NCBI GenBank assembly: GCA_021785375.1
Contig: JAJYFQ010000006.1
Location: forward strand, 8,776-17,373
DNA: 8,598 bases
Direction of reading: 5' to 3'
Source: Microcaldota archaeon
GTDB taxonomy: Archaea; Micrarchaeota; Micrarchaeia; Micrarchaeales; CABMGC01
Shown: piece after piece, positions 4,916 through 8,598 of the stretch
Layout of the letters: each line of letters opens with the position of its first letter
Numbering within the stretch: the stretch's first letter is position 1
Notes under the pieces: generated by a model
Told to the model about the DNA's origin: nothing
Databases searched by the model: none
The model's input: only the letters and a program-made list of their open reading frames with translations
Made by a program: the position numbers and the translations under genes

Positions 4916-5734
4916 ATGGAGCAAGATAACGTAAATCAGGTAAATAATGTACCGGTAAAGAAGACAAATCCACTTATTATAATTTGTGCAGTCGCTATCA
5001 CACTGATAGCAGTCTACTTGTTCTTACAGCCTAAGCAGTCTGTATCCAATTCAACTTATAATTATTTTTTTAATTCATCTCGGATCTCGGCTACAAATAA
5101 AACAGGTCCATTTTTAACATATAATCAGTCAAAACTACTTCTTCAAACCAATAAATCTGCAAATGTATCATACGATGAATATTATGCCCCATCCAAGAAT
5201 ATCAGTTACCCCTATTATCCTACGGCTAGTAGTCCTAATGTCTTTATAAGCTCCTCTTGGACTCTTCCATTTTATTATAATATGACGGGGTTATGGAATG
5301 TGGTGAGTTCTGGATCCAGCAACCAAACTGGCCCTCATTATTACTTGGAAGAATCGGTCTTAGGGGTAAATAACGGCACCAACACCAAGCAAAATCTTAA
5401 CACCTCGTGTTCTTATGCAATTAGATTTGAGGCAGAAGACATAAACGGTGAGACAGGCTACGGAATAGGAAATCCAAAAGTCATCTCTATATCAAATCAG
5501 ACGGGCACAGAAAACGGCATGAATTTCACCCTTACTGTTTTTGGAATTAAGAATGCACCTTTAGGCAGCTCGGGTTCTGATGTTTTAACCAACCAAACTT
5601 TGGTCTGTGGGATTAAAGGGAATAAAGTCGTTGTTGTCTCCACAAGTGTATCAAGTCAGTATGGCAACATGACTTCGGTCGGATCGATAAATCAAACAGC
5701 TCTGATAAATTATATATCATCAGATTTAGGTTGA
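4916..5734 (+). CDS. Membrane-anchored surface protein dense in N-glycosylation sequons
   Basis: A 272-residue protein with a short polar head, KK before a membrane segment (about 18-38, NPLIIICAVAITLIAVYLFL), then an outer domain rich in Asn, Ser, Thr and Tyr. I count 16 N-x-S/T sequons: Asn 45, 53, 61, 70, 80, 83, 95, 122, 136, 153, 162, 194, 203, 226, 251 and 259, about one per 14 outer residues. Two outer cysteines (165, 231) could pair. The region about 165-270 looks beta-rich and more ordered than the N-terminal part. I recognise no family; an S-layer-associated or surface glycoprotein is plausible. The gene is clearly more AT-rich than those on its left, suggesting transfer. A TATA box 27 bp upstream supports the start, and a hairpin follows the stop. 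Confidence 0.75.
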   Translation: MEQDNVNQVNNVPVKKTNPLIIICAVAITLIAVYLFLQPKQSVSNSTYNYFFNSSRISATNKTGPFLTYNQSKLLLQTNKSANVSYDEYYAPSKNISYPYYPTASSPNVFISSSWTLPFYYNMTGLWNVVSSGSSNQTGPHYYLEESVLGVNNGTNTKQNLNTSCSYAIRFEAEDINGETGYGIGNPKVISISNQTGTENGMNFTLTVFGIKNAPLGSSGSDVLTNQTLVCGIKGNKVVVVSTSVSSQYGNMTSVGSINQTALINYISSDLG

Positions 5735-5763
5735 GTGAAAGTGTACTGATAAAATCTAATCCT

Positions 5764-5781
5764 AAGCCCCTAATGGGGCTT
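5764..5781. terminator. GC hairpin between convergent genes
   Basis: AAGCCCC-TAAT-GGGGCTT is a perfect 7-bp stem with a 4-nt loop, 30 bp after the stop at 5734 and 58 bp from the opposing stop at 5840. No strong T-run follows on the plus strand. It could be a bidirectional terminator or 3'-end processing or stability element; hairpin terminators are not the rule in archaea. Confidence 0.5.
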
Positions 5782-5839
5782 GTTGCTAAAGTCTACTTCT
5801 ATTGCAAAATTATAAATCGTGTTGCATAAGTCGATATTC

Positions 5840-6370
5840 TTACGCAGATGCTAAGAGTGTTAAGGCGGCGATAATCTCTAGCAATATTAATTGAGGTATT
5901 TCATCCTTATTAAGAATATTTACTGTATGATCCTCATTACCTGTAAAGAGTTCCTTCGCTTTGCTCGAAATATTTTGTGAGAAAGATGATTTTATTTCTG
6001 CAATCTTATTGTTATCTTTGTCCATTATAGCCCAGTAAGTTCCTGTAGCCATAGTTTTCAAATGCGTAAGGTCTACTTTGGCTATTAAAGTATCTTTTGG
6101 ATCCACAATGTCGAAAATCCATGTAAGTGGCCGGCTGACTATGGCTATCGGTTGTTCAGTGCCTGTTTCATAAAAATACAATGGTTTATTAGCGAGCAGT
6201 GTTTGCCTGAAAGAACCGATCGCCTTTCCTTCAGTGTCAAATATTGTATAAGTTGTTCGTAGATACCCTTGTCCTGTAATACTAAATACGACTTTACCGT
6301 ACTCATCTTTAAACAGAACTTGTTTTGCCTCCTTGGTGATCGTATAAGTATTCTGAAGTGACAATGTCAT
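5840..6370 (-). CDS. LURP-one / tubby-like (scramblase-fold) protein
   Basis: A 176-residue protein with a strand-rich repeat pattern typical of LURP-one-related (LOR) and tubby C-terminal-like folds: KQVLFKDEYGKVVFSI (16-31), TTYTIFDTEGKAIGSFRQ (39-56), TGTEQPIAIVSRPLTWIFDI (69-88) and TYWAIMDKDNNKIAEIKSSF (111-130). It ends in a strongly hydrophobic helix (160-176, PQLILLEIIAALTLLASA); in this fold the last helix is usually buried inside the barrel, so it need not span a membrane. Bacterial and archaeal members have no settled function; a lipid or membrane association is only suggested by the relation to scramblases. There is no signal peptide. A TATA box 25 bp before ATG 6370 marks a leaderless start. 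The gene is AT-rich like its convergent neighbour and may have arrived with it. Confidence 0.55.
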   Translation of the reverse strand: MTLSLQNTYTITKEAKQVLFKDEYGKVVFSITGQGYLRTTYTIFDTEGKAIGSFRQTLLANKPLYFYETGTEQPIAIVSRPLTWIFDIVDPKDTLIAKVDLTHLKTMATGTYWAIMDKDNNKIAEIKSSFSQNISSKAKELFTGNEDHTVNILNKDEIPQLILLEIIAALTLLASA

Positions 6371-6375
6371 AATAC

Positions 6376-6400
6376 TAAAACAAAAGTTTTACTTATAAAC
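6376..6400 (-). promoter_or_regulatory. Promoter of the LURP-one-like gene with inverted repeat
   Basis: The minus strand reads GTTTATAAG (6391-6400), centred about 25 bp before ATG 6370. Next to it TAAAAC-AAAA-GTTTTA (6376-6391) is a perfect 6-bp inverted repeat between the TATA and the start, a possible operator. Confidence 0.45.
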
Positions 6401-6477
6401 CTTTGCAACTATGGTGGCGTCGTAGCTAGTTTCTAAGGCAGTAACCCTTGCCTTAAGATACCGACAGATCCGAAGAA

Positions 6478-6487
6478 GGTATATAAA
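6478..6487 (+). promoter_or_regulatory. 23S rRNA promoter (BRE plus TATA)
   Basis: A purine-rich GAAGAAGG followed by TATATAAA is the strongest box A in the window, as expected for an rRNA promoter. The start site should be near 6508-6512, giving a leader of about 175 nt. The interval from 6401 to 6477 shows nothing else recognisable. Confidence 0.65.
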
Positions 6488-6512
6488 CCTATTTATCCCT
6501 AACTATAGGTTT
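6485..6512. repeat. Inverted repeat between the 23S TATA and start site
   Basis: AAACCTAT (6485-6492) and ATAGGTTT (6505-6512) are perfect 8-bp inverted copies separated by 12 bp. They run from the edge of the TATA element to the predicted start site, where a bound dimer would control rRNA synthesis. The first arm overlaps the TATA box, so most of the repeat is unlikely to be in the transcript. Confidence 0.5.
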
Positions 6513-6685
6513 GGTGCTTCTGTGGTCACCTTCAGCATGTAGAGGCTTATTTTCGAAAGCTCCACGCTTGATGACGAAAGAAATACATTGGTTATAGCCA
6601 ATGCGCTCTCTGTGTGCCGACCACTGATACTACGTGAGATTGCGTTGATGCAATTGATTTGAGGAGAAGTCAAGGCTTGAAACAG
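6513..6685 (+). other. 23S pre-rRNA leader
   Basis: About 175 nt between the predicted start site and the mature 23S 5' end, with no coding potential. It contains a perfect 6-bp hairpin, CATTGG-TTATAG-CCAATG (6586-6603), and a TGATGA with a CTGA 48 nt later. Archaeal leaders usually pair with the 3' trailer to form a bulge-helix-bulge processing stem, but the trailer is outside this window. Confidence 0.5.
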
Positions 6686-8598
6686 AAATTTTAAAGCCAC
6701 CTAGGGGATGGCTTGGCTCTAGTAACGACGAAGGTCGTGGCAAGCTGCGATAAGCCGAGGGTAGGCGCATGTCAGCCTTTGAACCTCGGGTTACCGAATT
6801 GCGCGCCATGAATAGTGGCGCGCGTACACGCGGGGAATTGAAATGACTTAGTACCCGCAGGAGAAGAAAGCATACGCGATTCCGCAAGTAAAACGATTGA
6901 AAGCGGAACAGGGCAACCTGAATCCTGATAAGCGATTGTCAGGAGATGTGGGGCAGTTTTTAAGCTCGCGCACTAGCTGAACGTTCTGGAAAGAACGGCC
7001 AGAGAGAGTGACAGCCTCGTAAGCGGAGAGGCGCGAGTTGTACTGCAGATGAGTAGTTGGGCTTGAGAATGTCTAACGAATACGGGGGCATTAAACCCCA
7101 ACCCTAAATATTGACTAGAGACCGATAGCGCACAAGTAGCGAGAGCGAAAGCTGAAAAGAACCCACGCGTGTGGGATTGAAAAGATCTGAAACTAGGTGG
7201 TTACGAGAACGCACGGCACGGAAGGAATGTGCTTCCCAGAAGAGAAGATTCGAAAGGATCCATCGATGGGAAGTGAACAGTGTCGTGCATTTCTTCTCGA
7301 AGCAAGAGCCAGGGAGTGCATATGAGTGGCAAGCATAAAAGCATAGTGAAAGCGAAGGCGCGCACGCAAGGAGGCGCCGGGCATGAAAATGCCTGAGTCA
7401 CCCATATTCGACCCGAAGCCATTGTGATCTACTCGCGGCCAGGACGAAGTCGAGTTTACACTCGATGGAGGTCCGCAACCAATCCTGGTATATCCGACTG
7501 GGTGAGCTGCGTTTAGGGGCGATAGACCACTCGAACATGGCAATAGCGGGTCCCCTCTGAAGTATCTTTAGGATAGCCCAAGGCGAGCTTGCACATGAGG
7601 TAGAGCGACCGATTTGAAGTTATGGGGCCGAAAGGCCCCGTCTTCTCGTCAAACTCCGAATGCATGTGCTGCGTAGACCCTTGGAGTCGGCGATGTTGGG
7701 TAAGCTAGCATCGCGATGCTGTAAAGACAGTTTCTGTGGTTAAGGTCCCAAAATCCTAGTTGAGTGTATCGAAGGACGGTATGGTCATAGACAGTCGGGA
7801 GGTAGGCTCAGAAGCAGCCATCCTTTAAAAAACGCGTAATAGCGTACCGATTAAGATCGTATCTGCCGAAGATGGACGGGGCTAAGCTAGGTACCGAAAC
7901 CACAGCGCAGAGATGCGGGTAAGAGGGCGTGCTATACGGCTAGAAGTCGGGTCCTGCGATCCGATGGACTGTATAGCAGTGAAAATCCTGGTGTAAGTAA
8001 CAGCAAATAATGGTGAAAATCCATTACGCCGGAAGCACAAGGTTTTCCTTGTAATAATTGTTAGCTGGGAGTTAGCCGATCCTAAGCCGGGAGCCAATCA
8101 CTACCCGGCAAAAGGGAAGCATGTTAATATCCATGCGCCTAGTGTGTAGGTGTGGCAACACAAGGCGGATTTCTGACGTTTGGGGATAGGCCTGTAAACA
8201 GGAGCAGATGGCTGCAGAGTCTCGTTATGAGGAGAAGCAGCTAAATGATCTGACAATGCCCGAATTCCTGAGCCAGTGAAAAGGAAATCCGCAGCGATCA
8301 CATTAGCTCGTACCTAGATCTAGTACAAGTGCTGCTGGCTGAAAAGGCCAAGGCGTGCCGGGAGAACCAAGGTTAGGGAAATCGGCAAGATAGTGGCGAA
8401 TGTTTTCTATAAGCCATGTCTGCGCCTGGTAGGTGCAGATATCATTTACTCGGGGGGAGCGACTGTTTATCAAAAACACAACTCACCGCAAAGCCGTAAG
8501 GCTTAGTACAGTGGGTGACGCCTGCTCACCGCTAGTACGCGAAACTCCAATTCAACGGAACTAAGCGCTAGCAAAGAGCGGGAGTAACTCTGACTCTC
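6686..8598 (+). rRNA. 23S rRNA, 5' two thirds (partial)
   Basis: The large-subunit rRNA from domain I to helix 69, cut by the window edge at about E. coli position 1924. Landmarks include AAGCTGCGATAAGCC near 6742, GAATTGAAATGACTTAGTAC near 6836, GGTTAAGGTCCCAAA near 7738, GAAGCAGCCATCCTTTAAA near 7811 and GACTGTTTATCAAAAACACA near 8461. The helix-69 hairpin is at 8580-8598. The layout is archaeal. The span of about 1,913 nt against 1,924 in E. coli leaves no room for a large intron so far. The 5' end is uncertain by about 10 nt. No 16S or spacer tRNA precedes it. Several usually invariant segments differ (7514-7560, 8394-8417, 8590), consistent with a fast-evolving lineage. Confidence 0.95.

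Noticed and set aside
6569..6626. Possible C/D-box guide RNA in the 23S leader (TGATGA ... CTGA)
   Set aside because: The boxes are 48 nt apart but there is no credible internal D'/C' pair or terminal stem, so it is too weak to call.
6503..8301. Several minus-strand open frames in the 23S region
   Set aside because: They are antisense to rRNA; the 23S landmarks are unambiguous.
7200..8598. A 23S intron or inserted homing endonuclease gene
   Set aside because: Spacing of conserved landmarks matches the E. coli length to within about 15 nt overall, leaving no room for one. Common archaeal intron sites lie just beyond the window end.
1..8598. CRISPR array or insertion sequence
   Set aside because: I saw no regularly spaced repeats of 20 bp or more, no transposase frame and no terminal inverted repeats.

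Overview
The window looks archaeal, most likely from a small-genome lineage such as DPANN or a Micrarchaeota-like group. Nearly every gene has an AT-rich box A (TATA) about 23-30 bp before its start codon, which implies leaderless or very short 5' UTRs. It also holds a DUF424 gene (an archaeal family), a tRNA-Ser with an intron at the archaeal 37/38 position, and a 23S rRNA that reads as archaeal. No 16S gene lies within 6.6 kb upstream of the 23S, so the rRNA genes are probably unlinked. The lineage is inference; only the domain is well supported.

Layout. 1-1075: a leftward vapBC toxin-antitoxin module (ribbon-helix-helix antitoxin, PIN toxin). Its promoter carries three 11-bp-phased copies of TGTATAT. 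The module lies between two identical 18-bp copies of the 3' end of the neighbouring tRNA gene. 1079-1201: leftward tRNA-Ser(CGA) with a 39-nt intron. 1363-3225: a rightward pair, a membrane family-2 glycosyltransferase and a DUF424 protein. 3244-4007: a small charged gene that appears frameshifted and a Cys-rich membrane-anchored exported protein, both leftward. 4045-4774: a second leftward toxin-antitoxin pair (AbrB-type antitoxin, COG1569-type PIN toxin). Its toxin has lost its last codons to a one-base frameshift, and its promoter overlaps a 23-bp palindrome. 4916-5734: an AT-rich rightward gene for a surface protein with 16 N-glycosylation sequons. 5764-5781: a GC hairpin between convergent genes. 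5840-6370: a leftward LURP-one/tubby-like protein. About 6478-8598: promoter, leader and the first two thirds of the 23S rRNA gene.

The core genes (tRNA, glycosyltransferase, DUF424, 23S) are interrupted by accessory material: two toxin-antitoxin modules, two exported proteins and an AT-rich block. I did not find a clearly new multi-gene system. The strongest leads are the tRNA-end duplication bracketing vapBC with its phased operator, the relaxed splice motif of the tRNA-Ser intron, the inverted repeat in the 23S promoter, departures from usually invariant 23S positions, and two independent one-base frameshifts.
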